This document shows, one piece after another, positions 18,026 to 27,549 of a DNA stretch of 64,000 nt (position 1 is its first letter; each line of letters begins with the position of its first letter). Source of the stretch: Bacteroidia bacterium (lineage in GTDB: Bacteria > Bacteroidota > Bacteroidia > B-17B0 > Aurantibacillaceae). Under the pieces are notes generated by a model. It had not been told where the DNA came from. It worked only from the letters and a program-made list of their open reading frames with translations, and made no database searches. Where the stretch lies: positions 1 through 64,000 of the forward strand of contig JAIOZA010000009.1 in the NCBI GenBank assembly GCA_021740825.1. Direction: 5' to 3'. The position numbers and the translations under genes are program-made.

Positions 18026-19420
18026 GTGGAAAAACATCTAAAGCATCCTATATTTAAAACACTAGCCGATTGCGCTAATCAATTGGGTGTAGATGCTTAT
18101 GTAATTGGTGGATATGTGCGTGATATATATTTAGAAAGAGAAAGCAAAGATATAGATGTAGTTACTATAGGTAAAGGAATTGAGTTAGCAGAACTAGTTC
18201 ACAAAAAATTAGGAGAAGAAGCTCACTTATCTGTTTTTAAAAATTTTGGTACTGCTCAGGTAAAAATAAATGATTTAGAAATTGAATTTGTTGGTGCTCG
18301 CAAAGAATCCTACAACCGTAATTCCAGAAACCCAATAGTTGAAGATGGTACTTTAGAGGATGATCAAAATCGAAGAGATTTTACCATTAATGCTTTAGCT
18401 ATAGGTTTAAGTAAAACTACTTTCGGGAAATTATTAGATCCTTTTAATGGCATACAAGACATTGAAAATAAAATAATAAAAACACCATTAGAGCCTGAAA
18501 TTACTTATAGCGATGATCCTTTGCGCATGATGCGAGCTATTCGCTTTTCATCTCAATTAGGATTTACCATTGAAAAAGAATCGTTAGATGCTATTTCAAA
18601 AAATAAATCACGAATTAGTATTGTTAGTAAAGAACGAATTACGGATGAACTTAATAAAATCATCCTCTCTCCTATTCCATCTGTTGGTTTTAAATTATTA
18701 TTTGATACCGGTTTACTGCATTTAATTTTTCCTGAAATGGTAAAATTAGTTGGTGTAGAAACAATAAACGGTAAATCGCATAAAGACAATTTTTATCATA
18801 CTTTAGAAGTGTTGGATAATGTTTCTAAAAAAAGTGATAACCTATGGTTGCGTTGGTCTGCTATATTGCATGATATAGCAAAGCCTGCCACCAAGCGATT
18901 TGAACCTGAACATGGCTGGACATTTCATGGGCATGAAGATAAAGGAGCGCGAATGGTTCCGAAAATATTTGAAAATTTACGATTGCCTTTAAATGAAAAA
19001 ATGAAGTATGTACAAAAGTTAGTCCTACTTCATTTAAGACCAATTGTATTAGCTAAAACAGAAATAACAGATAGTGCCATCAGAAGAGTTTTATTTGAAG
19101 CCGGAGATGATGTTGACGATTTGATGGCCTTGTGTGAAGCTGATATTACCACTAAAAATCCTAATAAAGTAAAACGTTATTTACAAAACTTTGAGATAGT
19201 TCGTGCAAAATTAAAAGAACTTGAAGAAAAAGATAAGATCCGAAACTGGCAACCTCCTGTTAGTGGCGAAGAAATTATGACCATATTTAATTTACCTCCT
19301 TGTAAAATTGTTGGTGATTTAAAAAATGCTTTGCGAGAGGCCATTTTAGATGGTATGATTCCAAACGAGCGCGAAGCCGCTTTAGTTTTTTTGAAAAATA
19401 AAGCTCAGGAAGTAATTTAG
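18026..19420 (+). CDS. cca: CCA tRNA nucleotidyltransferase with HD domain
   Basis: 464 residues with a GTG start. Class II nucleotidyltransferase features are present: GGYVRD near residue 29, the metal-binding DIDVV soon after, and the [10 protein letters not shown] motif (about 115-124) with [13 protein letters not shown]-terminal HD phosphohydrolase domain follows ([24 protein letters not shown]). The enzyme adds or repairs the 3' CCA of tRNAs; the HD domain is common in bacterial members and may supply phosphatase activity. A REP-like hairpin lies directly upstream, so the leader must pass through or start after it. Confidence 0.93.
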   Translation: MEKHLKHPIFKTLADCANQLGVDAYVIGGYVRDIYLERESKDIDVVTIGKGIELAELVHKKLGEEAHLSVFKNFGTAQVKINDLEIEFVGARKESYNRNSRNPIVEDGTLEDDQNRRDFTINALAIGLSKTTFGKLLDPFNGIQDIENKIIKTPLEPEITYSDDPLRMMRAIRFSSQLGFTIEKESLDAISKNKSRISIVSKERITDELNKIILSPIPSVGFKLLFDTGLLHLIFPEMVKLVGVETINGKSHKDNFYHTLEVLDNVSKKSDNLWLRWSAILHDIAKPATKRFEPEHGWTFHGHEDKGARMVPKIFENLRLPLNEKMKYVQKLVLLHLRPIVLAKTEITDSAIRRVLFEAGDDVDDLMALCEADITTKNPNKVKRYLQNFEIVRAKLKELEEKDKIRNWQPPVSGEEIMTIFNLPPCKIVGDLKNALREAILDGMIPNEREAALVFLKNKAQEVI

Positions 19421-19432
19421 TTTGGTTTTTGG

Positions 19433-19649
19433 TTTTTGGGCGTTCCCCGCTCCGCCTGCTGGCGGACCGGGTCGGGCTATCTCTGCAAGCTTTTATTTCA
19501 CTGCGTTACATAAAAGGCTTTTCGTTTTATCCCTAACGCAAATTCACCATACATACTAAAAGTTAATTTCGAATTTAAGAATAACTGATTGAAGAATTGT
19601 AATACAACTCCTGGCTCCGCTGAATCTTTTAAGTGGTCACGCCCAAAAA
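19433..19649. repeat. Bacteroidota-type intergenic repeat element with inverted ends
   Basis: About 217 bases bounded by 11-bp perfect inverted ends, TTTTTGGGCGT (19433-19443) and ACGCCCAAAAA (19639-19649). Inside is a GC-rich hairpin (TCCGCC, TGCT loop, GGCGGA at 19451-19466, extended by CCCG/CGGG) and a second palindrome GCGTTA (19503-19508)/TAACGC (19534-19539). There is no coding frame. Base composition differs sharply from the neighbouring genes. From memory, similar elements starting GGGCGTT and containing TCCCTAACGC are common between genes in flavobacterial genomes; copy number here was not tested. Confidence 0.7.
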
Positions 19650-19652
19650 ATA

Positions 19653-20636
19653 TTATGCAGTATGCTTAGTATCAGGAAGCACATTACTCATATTCCATTC
19701 AAGACGTTTTACAAAATCATTTTTTCTGACTTTGCAATCTTTCATTTCACAAATAGAACAAGACTTAGGTAAACAAGGATCCGCATGAATAAAAAATTCT
19801 ATTTCATGGCTAAATTCGGTGGTAGCCAATTTATCTAAATCATCAACTTCTTTATGAGATTCCTCTAAGGTATAATACCAAGGCAATGTCATGTGGCAAT
19901 CAACATGAACAACTGAGCCATATTTAACAACTCTTAAATTATGAATATCAATCCAACTTGGATTTCGTTTTGAATTTAACACAGAAATTAAATGTTCAAT
20001 TTTTACATAATCCGCTTTATCTAATAAGTTAAAGATGGATTCTTTTACTAAACTAATTCCTGTGTAAATTATTACTGCTCCTAAGCCTACAGTTATTAAT
20101 GAATCAATCCAAAATAGTTGAGTGAAATAGATGATAATTAATCCAATTACTAAACCTACACTACTCCATGTATCCGTTAATAAATGTTTGCCATCAGCAA
20201 TTAATGTAGTTGAATGAAATTTGGTTCCCTTTTTTATTAATAAACGAGCTAAAAAATAATTTACAATTCCCGAAAAAAGAGAAATACCTAAACCTATGTC
20301 TAAATTTTGTAATTCATGTGGATTTAAAAATGCAAAAACACCCTTAATAAACATGGCTGAACCAGCCAACGTAACCATGCCGCCCTCGACACCGGTTGAT
20401 AAAAATTCAATTTTTCCATGGCCATATGGATGATCTTCATCTTTAGGTTTAGCGGCGTAATATAAACTATATAATGCAAATGAACCTGCTAATATATTTA
20501 CAATAGACTCAATAGCGTCTGTTAAAATAGCACTAGAGTTTGTAATAAAATAAGCGAAAAACTTCAGTACCATTAAAATAAAACTTGTGGTTAATACAAG
20601 CTTCATTGTTTTTATTTTAATTTTATGGTTTTTCAT
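19653..20636 (-). CDS. Cation diffusion facilitator (CDF) family transporter
   Basis: 327 residues with about six transmembrane helices followed by a cytoplasmic C-terminal domain. Metal-site signatures are LTDAIES in helix 2 and DGKHLLTDTWSS in helix 5. The tail has an added cysteine-rich segment (CLPKSCSICEMKDC, about residues 285-300) that may bind metal. CDF proteins export Zn, Fe, Mn or Co in exchange for protons at the inner membrane; the metal is not predictable. It stands alone, with a repeat element just beyond its stop. Confidence 0.93.
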   Translation of the reverse strand: MKNHKIKIKTMKLVLTTSFILMVLKFFAYFITNSSAILTDAIESIVNILAGSFALYSLYYAAKPKDEDHPYGHGKIEFLSTGVEGGMVTLAGSAMFIKGVFAFLNPHELQNLDIGLGISLFSGIVNYFLARLLIKKGTKFHSTTLIADGKHLLTDTWSSVGLVIGLIIIYFTQLFWIDSLITVGLGAVIIYTGISLVKESIFNLLDKADYVKIEHLISVLNSKRNPSWIDIHNLRVVKYGSVVHVDCHMTLPWYYTLEESHKEVDDLDKLATTEFSHEIEFFIHADPCLPKSCSICEMKDCKVRKNDFVKRLEWNMSNVLPDTKHTA

Positions 20637-20827
20637 CTATTTGTTAGTAATGCAATTTAATTTAATCTTTTGAATAAATAAGATAAAATGTCTTTATCAA
20701 TTAATAATTTCAGAATTAAAATAAATCATATAAAATACCTAGCATAATCATGTCATTATTTATGTATGGTGGTTAATTTTGAAACTAGTGTTCATAGAAT
20801 TTGAGTTAATTGTCTTAAAAATTAAAC

Positions 20828-20835
20828 TATATTTG
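20828..20835 (+). promoter_or_regulatory. -7 promoter element (TATATTTG) of the T9SS type A protein
   Basis: TATATTTG matches TAnnTTTG exactly, 35 bases before the ATG at 20871. A TTG lies at 20810-20812 with shorter than usual spacing. Confidence 0.5.
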
Positions 20836-20870
20836 TTCTTGCATTAAAAAGCAATCCTAACTAATTAAAC

Positions 20871-22385
20871 ATGAAGTATTTATTATACATTTTATTAAGT
20901 ATCATTAGCTTGCAAGGTATTGCTCAAGTGTCTGTTATGAATCCAATTATTGGTTCATCAGTCATTTGCAGCGATCCATCAGTAGCTGTTTCTTATACAG
21001 CCTCTGCAAGTAATTCTCCATTATTTTATAATTGGGAAATTTATCCATCAAATAGTGCTATACTCTATAACGACTCAAGTGCAGTATTAAGTATTTTATT
21101 CCCACAGGCAAATGGAACTTACACTTTGAATTGCTCTGCTACAAATGCTTTTGGCACTAGTTCAACCACTTCCTTTGTTATAAATGTTTTTGAAACACCA
21201 GATGTGACGTTTTCTGGCACAAATACATTTTGCCAAGGTTCCTCTACAAACTTATCAGCTAGCTCAACAATAGGCGGTGCTAGTTCAACTATTTTTTACA
21301 ATTGGGCGCCTAGCTATGGTTTAAATACTACTTCCGGACAAAATGTAATTGCCAATCCTGCTACGCCAAACAATTATACCGTAACAGCATCTAATGGTAT
21401 TTGTTCCAGTTCTTCAGAAATTATGGTAGCGCCTTTTGAAACAATGAGTGTTACTTTTTCGGGCGCTAATACTTTTTGCCAGGGTTCATCTACTAATTTA
21501 TCAGCAAGTTCTACCATTCAATCAGGAAGTTCAACTATTGCTTATTTTTGGGCTCCAAGCTATGGTTTGAGTAACACATTTGGACAATTTGTAACAGCAA
21601 ATCCAGCAGTATCAACAAATTATACTGTGACTGCCTATTATGGCACCTGTTTTAACACTGGACAAATTACAGTTGGTCCGAACGGATTTTCACCTTCACC
21701 TATAGCGGCTTCAGCAAGTAATAGTTTGGTTTGCTTTGGAGATTCTATAATATTAACTGCGCTTGGTGCAAATACTTACACATGGACTAATGGTGTGCAA
21801 AATGCAATTCCATTTAGCGTTTATTATTCCAACACCTATTATGTTACAGGAACGGATAATAATGGTTGCACTTCATCAGCGTCAGTAAATGTAAACGTAG
21901 ATCAGTTAGCAACTTTTAACGTATTTTCTTCAATAAATCCAATTCCTCCAGGTTCAGGACAATCAGCGACATTAACTATTAATGGAAGTGCCAGTACCTC
22001 CTACTCGGTAAATGGCGTTCCGTGTTCCACGTCAATTGTTGTTACTCCAACAACTACAACAACATATACTATTACTTCTGCAAATTCTTCGGGTTGCGAG
22101 TATACAGTTGAATATACACAATTTGTTGGCTTTGTAACCAGCGTAAATACGATCAATAATAATAGTGTCCAAGATTATTTTAAGGTTTATCCAAATCCAA
22201 ATAATGGCCAATTCACTATTAAATCAAGCGATATTGAAACCATTAAAATTATTAATCAGCTAGGAGAAAATGTAAGAGTTATAAATCTAAATCCTGAAGA
22301 AGAAGTGCAAGTTTCTAATTTAAGTGTAGGCATTTATGTTATTCATTCAAACAAAAGCCATATTAAAATTATTGTAACTCAATAA
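20871..22385 (+). CDS. Secreted PKD/Ig-like repeat protein with T9SS type A sorting domain
   Basis: 504 residues. A signal peptide (cut after IAQ) is followed by PKD/Ig-like beta domains. Two tandem 82-residue repeats share FCQGSSTNLSASST and WAPSYGL (about residues 110-275; 246-base period in DNA). A further Ig-like domain follows, and the last ~65 residues are the type A T9SS sorting domain (VYPNPNNGQFTI, then INQLGENV and LSVGIYVI). It is therefore exported across the outer membrane by the type IX system and then processed or attached to the surface. The ligand is unknown. A strong terminator follows. Confidence 0.88.
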   Translation: MKYLLYILLSIISLQGIAQVSVMNPIIGSSVICSDPSVAVSYTASASNSPLFYNWEIYPSNSAILYNDSSAVLSILFPQANGTYTLNCSATNAFGTSSTTSFVINVFETPDVTFSGTNTFCQGSSTNLSASSTIGGASSTIFYNWAPSYGLNTTSGQNVIANPATPNNYTVTASNGICSSSSEIMVAPFETMSVTFSGANTFCQGSSTNLSASSTIQSGSSTIAYFWAPSYGLSNTFGQFVTANPAVSTNYTVTAYYGTCFNTGQITVGPNGFSPSPIAASASNSLVCFGDSIILTALGANTYTWTNGVQNAIPFSVYYSNTYYVTGTDNNGCTSSASVNVNVDQLATFNVFSSINPIPPGSGQSATLTINGSASTSYSVNGVPCSTSIVVTPTTTTTYTITSANSSGCEYTVEYTQFVGFVTSVNTINNNSVQDYFKVYPNPNNGQFTIKSSDIETIKIINQLGENVRVINLNPEEEVQVSNLSVGIYVIHSNKSHIKIIVTQ

Positions 22386-22409
22386 GATTATATATAATTT
22401 ACGTAATAG

Positions 22410-22447
22410 TAGCAGATTAATTTAATTGAATTAATCTGCTATTTTTG
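22410..22447 (+). terminator. Rho-independent terminator overlapping a downstream -7 box
   Basis: TAGCAGATTAATT (22410-22422) and AATTAATCTGCTA (22429-22441) form a 13-bp perfect stem with a 6-base loop followed by TTTTTG. The tail also reads TATTTTTG (22440-22447), a TAnnTTTG match 22 bases before the next ATG, so the same bases may serve as a promoter for the O-antigen-ligase-like gene. Confidence 0.82.
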
Positions 22448-22469
22448 TTTTGTATAGTTTAGCTAATAA

Positions 22470-24299
22470 ATGAAATCAAAATCACTTGTCATAAATATAT
22501 TTCTTGCTGGAATCCTTTTATCAAGTTTTATTTTCTCACCCTTGATTTTAGATTTTGTATTAACCCCACGATTGATTTTAATTTCAATTTGTATAGCAAT
22601 ATGTCTTTTTTTAATCGCACAATCAAAACAAATCTCGCTCGTTAAAAGTGATAGTATTATACTTTCCTATTTTGGGTTTGTATTATTTAGCTGTATTTCA
22701 AGTTTTTGGGCTAATACTTTATCCGAATCAATTTTCGAAAACTCAAAGCTTATTATTTCCTTTTTTGTTTTTCTGATCAGTTATTATTGCTTTAAAAAGG
22801 ATAAAGATTATTTTTTAAACACACTTATTAAATTAGCCATACTGATTGTAGCAATTGAATTTTTACTAGTGTTATATCAACTCAGTTTTCTAAAATCATT
22901 CAATAAAGAAGAACTTTATCAGGTTTATGGAGCCAACTCGCATAAAAATTTGCTGTCAAGTTTTTTGTTTATTAACCTCTTTTTTTTAGTATTAGGAATA
23001 GCAAGAATGAAAAAGATATGGAAGTACCTTTCCATTATCTGTGTCGTATTAAATTTTGCAATCATTGCCTTATTGCAAACTAAAGCTGTTTGGATTGCAT
23101 TAGTTCTTTCAGGAGTTTTAATTGTGCTACTTATATTTTATCAACGCATTAATTGGAACTTCAATTTAAAATGGGGAATTATAATTGCTGTAATAGTTAT
23201 CAATGTGTTTTTTATTTTTATTCAACCACAGATTATAAAAAAGGGATTGGCATATAACGAACTAAACACTGTTGCAGGTAACAACGCAAATAAAAAAGAA
23301 TTAGATAACGAGCGCTTGCAACTTTGGGACAAAACTTACTATATGATAAAGCAACATCCCTTGCTTGGCGTGGGAATGGGCAACTGGCAAATTCATTTTC
23401 CTAACGCCACATTAAAAGGGATGTATAGGGCCGAAGATTTAAATTATACGTTTCAACGACCTCATAATGATATACTTTGGATTATTGCCGAAACTGGATT
23501 TATTGGATTTAATTTGTTTTTAATTTTTATAGTATCGTTACTCGCATTTTTATTACAAACTACAAAAATAATGTCCACAAAAAAAAGTAACTACCTTGAA
23601 TCTTTATTGTGCATCATTTTCATCATTGGATTTTATACTACTGCCTTTTTTGATTTTCCAAAAGAACGCATTGAACATCTCATTTGGATTAATATTATTT
23701 TCAGCTTTGCTTATTATTTAATTAAAGAAAATAATGAATTAAAATTTTTAAGTTCGTTTAAAGTTAAAAAATTGCATTACGCTGCAATTATTTCAATGCC
23801 AGTCATAACCACTATTATTGGTATTTATAGATACAAAGGAGAATTTTTTACAAGAAAAATGTATGATCAAAAAAAAATAGCTAATAATGCTGGGGTTTTA
23901 CAACAAGGAAAAAAAGCGCTAAACTTTGTGTATAGTATAGATCCTACATCGCTTCCCATAAAATGGTACACAGGAAATTCATATGCTATACTTGGCAATT
24001 ATATGCAAGCGAAAAATGACCTACTAACTGCTAAAAATAAAAATCCATACAACCGAAACGTTTTAAATGATTTAGCATCTGCATACGTAAATACAAATCA
24101 AAAAGACAGTGCTATTTACTATTACCTAGAGGCCTCTCGCATTAGTCCAAGGTTTGATGACCCAAAATTAAATTTAGTAACAATTTATTTCAATCAAAAA
24201 CAATTTGAAAAAGCAGATTCCTGCTTAAAAACATTATTACATGATTCGGAAAGAAGAACGAAATATCAAAAAATGATAAATGCTTTTTTGAAAAAGTAA
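22470..24299 (+). CDS. O-antigen ligase/polymerase (Wzy_C)-like membrane protein with C-terminal TPRs
   Basis: 609 residues. About ten to twelve transmembrane helices fill residues 8-440. The central region has the Wzy_C pattern with a large periplasmic loop (WDKTYYMIKQHPLLGVGMGNW, then RPHNDILWIIAETG), the motif of O-antigen ligases and polymerases. The last ~130 residues form TPR-like helices (NSYAILGNYMQAKNDLL, then LNDLASAYVN). These proteins join or polymerise lipid-linked glycans at the periplasmic face of the inner membrane; in T9SS organisms A-LPS carries many secreted proteins, so it could take part in that. No other polysaccharide genes are adjacent, so the substrate is open. Confidence 0.85.
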   Translation: MKSKSLVINIFLAGILLSSFIFSPLILDFVLTPRLILISICIAICLFLIAQSKQISLVKSDSIILSYFGFVLFSCISSFWANTLSESIFENSKLIISFFVFLISYYCFKKDKDYFLNTLIKLAILIVAIEFLLVLYQLSFLKSFNKEELYQVYGANSHKNLLSSFLFINLFFLVLGIARMKKIWKYLSIICVVLNFAIIALLQTKAVWIALVLSGVLIVLLIFYQRINWNFNLKWGIIIAVIVINVFFIFIQPQIIKKGLAYNELNTVAGNNANKKELDNERLQLWDKTYYMIKQHPLLGVGMGNWQIHFPNATLKGMYRAEDLNYTFQRPHNDILWIIAETGFIGFNLFLIFIVSLLAFLLQTTKIMSTKKSNYLESLLCIIFIIGFYTTAFFDFPKERIEHLIWINIIFSFAYYLIKENNELKFLSSFKVKKLHYAAIISMPVITTIIGIYRYKGEFFTRKMYDQKKIANNAGVLQQGKKALNFVYSIDPTSLPIKWYTGNSYAILGNYMQAKNDLLTAKNKNPYNRNVLNDLASAYVNTNQKDSAIYYYLEASRISPRFDDPKLNLVTIYFNQKQFEKADSCLKTLLHDSERRTKYQKMINAFLKK

Positions 24300-24424
24300 T
24301 ACCATTTATAAGTAATAGATAGTCCATACAGTTAGTCACTCTAAACTTGATTCAGGGTCTCTGAGATGCTAAATCATGTTCCGCATGACCACTATAATTG
24401 AATCATAAAATAAATGTTTGGTAT
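24299..24424. repeat. Dispersed ~126-bp REP/MITE-like repeat, copy A (degenerate)
   Basis: It starts ATACCATTTAT at the last base of the upstream TAA stop and ends ATAAATGTTTGGTAT, so the ends are imperfect inverted repeats. It aligns over its whole length with the reverse complement of 50844-50970 at roughly 80-85% identity by eye. The hairpin arms intact in the other copy (ACCCTGAA/TTCAGGGT and ATGCTGA/TCAGCAT) are damaged here, so this copy looks older or decayed. Confidence 0.82.
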
Positions 24425-24537
24425 AAAAGGAAATTTATTTTTCTTAATTATAAAATTACCTAAAAAGAACAATTATAAAACGTAACCATTGGTATTGACT
24501 TTTGCTTTATAAAAAATAAAGTGAATAAATAATACCC

Positions 24538-26364
24538 TTAAAATTTAATTCCCATCACTAAGATATCATCAATTTGTTCGTACGCTGATTTCCAATTGAG
24601 AATAGCATTATCAATAATTTCTTTTTGATCTGCCATAGGTAAATTTGAGCAAGATGATATTAATTGAACAAGTCGCTTGGTCATAAATTTTTTATTTTTT
24701 GGTCCACCAAACTGGTCAACAATTCCATCTGAATAAAGATAAATTTGATGACCTTCCTCAACAGCAAATTCATTTAATTCAAACTCATAATTTTCGGAAA
24801 CATTACCACTGATGCCGTACGAAGAACTTTTTATAGTTTTTATGCCATCTTGATTAGCTATAATAATTGGCCTTCCAGCTCCTGCATATTGCATTTTTTT
24901 TTCTTTTTTATAATAGGTACAGATAGCTACTTCTAAACCATCTTGAATGGTAATATTAGAAAATTCATTTCTAAATGCTTTTCTGAACTCCCTCACCATG
25001 GCATTTAATATTACGTTTGGTACGATAATTTTTTTACTATCGATAATATTATGTATAATATTCGCACTAATCATACTCATCATGGCACCTGGCACGCCAT
25101 GACCAGTGCAATCGCCACAAATAAAAATAATTTCATTGCCTACTTCCTTCACATAATAAAAATCTCCACCAATTGACTCTTTGGGGCGAAAGATGACAAA
25201 GTTATCATTGAATAAAGAATTTATTACTTCTGCTGTTGGCAAAATTGCTTGTTGTATATTTTGAGCATAACGCAAACTTGCCGAAAAATCACTATTCACT
25301 TCTTTTAGCGAAGAATGCTCTTCTTTAATTGCACTAATTACCCTTTTACTATCCTTATATTTTGAACTTAATTTTATACATAATTTCAGTTTTGCTTTTA
25401 TAAGCGGGGGATCAACTGGTTTTGCTAAAAAATCGATTGCACCCGAATCCATTCCTTGCAAAACCTTTTCTTTATCGGACCCTAATGCTGATAGGAAAAT
25501 GATAGGAATATTTTTAGTAAAATCATTTTGACCAAGAATAGTTGCTACTTCAAAGCCATCCATTTCTGGCATTTGAACATCAAGCACTATACAATCATAC
25601 TGCTGGTTCAATGCCATTTCTATTGCTAGCGCACCCGAATTTGCTTTATGTATAATATAACCTTCAAATTTTAAAACGGCGTTTAAGGAAAATAGATTAT
25701 CCTCTAAATCATCTACAATTAAAACTGTTGGTAAACTATCATTTAAATCATCACCATGCTTTATTTGCTTAATGTAATGAGATATAGAATATCTTGAAGC
25801 TTCTACAAGCATCCCCGAAATTTGAGGAATATCTGCAATTACATCTGGACTAAATAAATTTATGGCGGACATTGGCATGGTTGCAACCTTAGCAGATTCT
25901 GGAGATTGAACGATTGTTAATCCTCCTTTATCTTGAATTTTCTTTAAACTCTCAGCTCCGTCAGCATTTGCACCTGAAAGCAAGATGCCAATACAACGAT
26001 TACCAAATGCATTTGCAAAGCAATCAAAGGTTACATCAATACTAGGTCTTGAATAATTTATTTTTTCAGAATAATCTAATGTACAAAATCCATTATCATC
26101 AACAAGCAAATGGTAATCGCCAGGTGCAATATAAATATGCGCTGGTTTAAGTTGCATCTTATCCTGAATTTCCATCACAGGAATTTTTGCTTTCCTACTT
26201 AAAACATCTTCTAAATGATGTTCCACTGTATTTTTTCGATGAAGCACAACAACAATTGCAAATGGATAATCAGGAGGAATAAATGGAAAGATATTCATAA
26301 TCACTTCAATACTTCCCGCAGAACCACCAAATATGATTACACCTTCTTTTTCCATATTTTCCAT
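24538..26364 (-). CDS. CheB methylesterase - REC - SpoIIE-type phosphatase fusion
   Basis: 608 residues. The CheB domain (about 8-190) keeps the triad Ser15 (GGSAGS), His42 (LHRK) and Asp135 (GANADGA), spaced as in classical CheB. A receiver (about 212-325) has DD acidic pair, phospho-acceptor Asp262 (LDVQMPEMDG) and Lys315. A short helical linker leads to a PP2C/SpoIIE phosphatase (about 385-606) with GGDF (Asp401), GDCTGHG (Asp418), SDGIVDQFGG and a C-terminal DD pair. CheB removes methyl esters from chemoreceptors; SpoIIE-type domains dephosphorylate anti-sigma antagonists. It lacks the N-terminal receiver usual for CheB and has it in the middle. It is the last gene of the leftward signalling operon and overlaps cheR by 28 bases. 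No chemoreceptor lies in the window, so the esterase substrate is unknown. Confidence 0.9.
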   Translation of the reverse strand: MENMEKEGVIIFGGSAGSIEVIMNIFPFIPPDYPFAIVVVLHRKNTVEHHLEDVLSRKAKIPVMEIQDKMQLKPAHIYIAPGDYHLLVDDNGFCTLDYSEKINYSRPSIDVTFDCFANAFGNRCIGILLSGANADGAESLKKIQDKGGLTIVQSPESAKVATMPMSAINLFSPDVIADIPQISGMLVEASRYSISHYIKQIKHGDDLNDSLPTVLIVDDLEDNLFSLNAVLKFEGYIIHKANSGALAIEMALNQQYDCIVLDVQMPEMDGFEVATILGQNDFTKNIPIIFLSALGSDKEKVLQGMDSGAIDFLAKPVDPPLIKAKLKLCIKLSSKYKDSKRVISAIKEEHSSLKEVNSDFSASLRYAQNIQQAILPTAEVINSLFNDNFVIFRPKESIGGDFYYVKEVGNEIIFICGDCTGHGVPGAMMSMISANIIHNIIDSKKIIVPNVILNAMVREFRKAFRNEFSNITIQDGLEVAICTYYKKEKKMQYAGAGRPIIIANQDGIKTIKSSSYGISGNVSENYEFELNEFAVEEGHQIYLYSDGIVDQFGGPKNKKFMTKRLVQLISSCSNLPMADQKEIIDNAILNWKSAYEQIDDILVMGIKF

Positions 26365-27170
26365 TGGGAATTTATTACTTGCATCTTGCTTTCTATTGGC
26401 GAAAACATCAGTGTTTCTTTTGAACCTATAGCTAAAATACCATTTTCGGTAAGGCTATTATAAAACATTTGCAACACATTATCTTGTAACGATTTATTAA
26501 AATAAATCAATACATTTCTGCAAACTATTAAATCAAATTGATTAAAGGCGTTATCTGAAACTAAATTATGAGTGCTAAAAATAATTTTAGATTTCAATTC
26601 ATCATTCATTAAAACCTCGCCATTTAAAACAGTATAGTAATCCGATAATTTTTTATTCCCCTCACTTTCTCGATAATTAATTTCGACTTCCTTAAAAGAT
26701 TCTATATTGTATTTACCTGATTTAGCAACATCTAAAACTGTTTGATTAATATCAGTTGCGTAAATAATACTTTTATCAAACAAATCATGTTCTTTAAGTA
26801 ATATAGCCATTGAGTAAACCTCTTCGCCTGTAGAACAGCCGGCATGCCAAATTTTAATGAGTGGCAACTTATTTAACTGAGGTACTAATTCACTTCTAAT
26901 TGCCGCAAAAAAACTAGGATCTCTAAACATTTCAGTTACATTTACTGTAACCTCTTCAATTAAATTATTCACCATTGCAGAGTCATTTATTAAATCTTGC
27001 AACAATTGCTTAAAATCCGAAATTTTATTTAAATCAATATAACGTTGAAATCTTCGATGCAAAGACGGCATTGAATAATCAGAAAAATCATAACCGCTAT
27101 AATCGTTAATGAGCATTATAAGTTCATCTACTTCACTGGCTCCAATTTTATAAAAAGGGATTGATGTCAT
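26337..27170 (-). CDS. CheR-type protein-glutamate O-methyltransferase
   Basis: 277 residues. An N-terminal helical domain (SGYDFSDYSMPSLHRRFQRYI) is followed by the SAM-binding CheR domain with VTEMFRDPSFF, IWHAGCSTGEEVYSMAI and FDLIVCRNVLIYFN. It would methylate glutamates of a receptor-like protein using S-adenosylmethionine. Start overlaps the upstream receiver gene by 4 bases and the stop overlaps the CheB fusion, so the pair is translationally coupled. Paired CheR/CheB without CheA or a receptor also occurs in kinase clusters elsewhere, where they are thought to modulate histidine kinases; that role here is inference. Confidence 0.93.
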   Translation of the reverse strand: MTSIPFYKIGASEVDELIMLINDYSGYDFSDYSMPSLHRRFQRYIDLNKISDFKQLLQDLINDSAMVNNLIEEVTVNVTEMFRDPSFFAAIRSELVPQLNKLPLIKIWHAGCSTGEEVYSMAILLKEHDLFDKSIIYATDINQTVLDVAKSGKYNIESFKEVEINYRESEGNKKLSDYYTVLNGEVLMNDELKSKIIFSTHNLVSDNAFNQFDLIVCRNVLIYFNKSLQDNVLQMFYNSLTENGILAIGSKETLMFSPIESKMQVINSQWKIWKKKV

Positions 27171-27547
27171 TCTTTAGTTATTAGGGCATTTATTTTATTA
27201 ACTAATACATCAATATCAACAGGTTTCGTGCAATAATCATCCGCACCCGCTTCCATACACCGTTCCATATCACCTTTCATAGCTAGTGCAGTAAGTGCAA
27301 TTACTTTATTGTTTTTTAGTTGTTCATCTTTTCTTAATATGCCTAATGTTTCAAAACCATCCATCACGGGCATCATCATATCTAATAATACAACATCAAC
27401 CGTTAGTTGTTGCAGTTTTTCTAAGCATTCCTTACCATCGCTGGCAGTTTCAACTTTAATTTTCTTTGCTTTAAGATAGGCAGATAATGCGAAAATATTA
27501 CGATCATCATCATCTACTAATAATACTTTTATTTGTTCAGTCATCAT
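27167..27547 (-). CDS. Single-domain response regulator
   Basis: 126 residues forming one CheY-like receiver. Acidic pocket DDDD near the N-terminus, phospho-acceptor Asp56 (LLDMMMPVMDGFE), the Thr/Ala switch (ALTALA) and Lys in YCTKPVD are intact. With no output domain it probably relays phosphate or acts by protein contact, in the style of DivK. It sits between the hybrid kinase (2 bases) and cheR (4-base overlap), so its likely donor is the hybrid kinase. Confidence 0.93.
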   Translation of the reverse strand: MMTEQIKVLLVDDDDRNIFALSAYLKAKKIKVETASDGKECLEKLQQLTVDVVLLDMMMPVMDGFETLGILRKDEQLKNNKVIALTALAMKGDMERCMEAGADDYCTKPVDIDVLVNKINALITKE

Positions 27548-27549
27548 AT

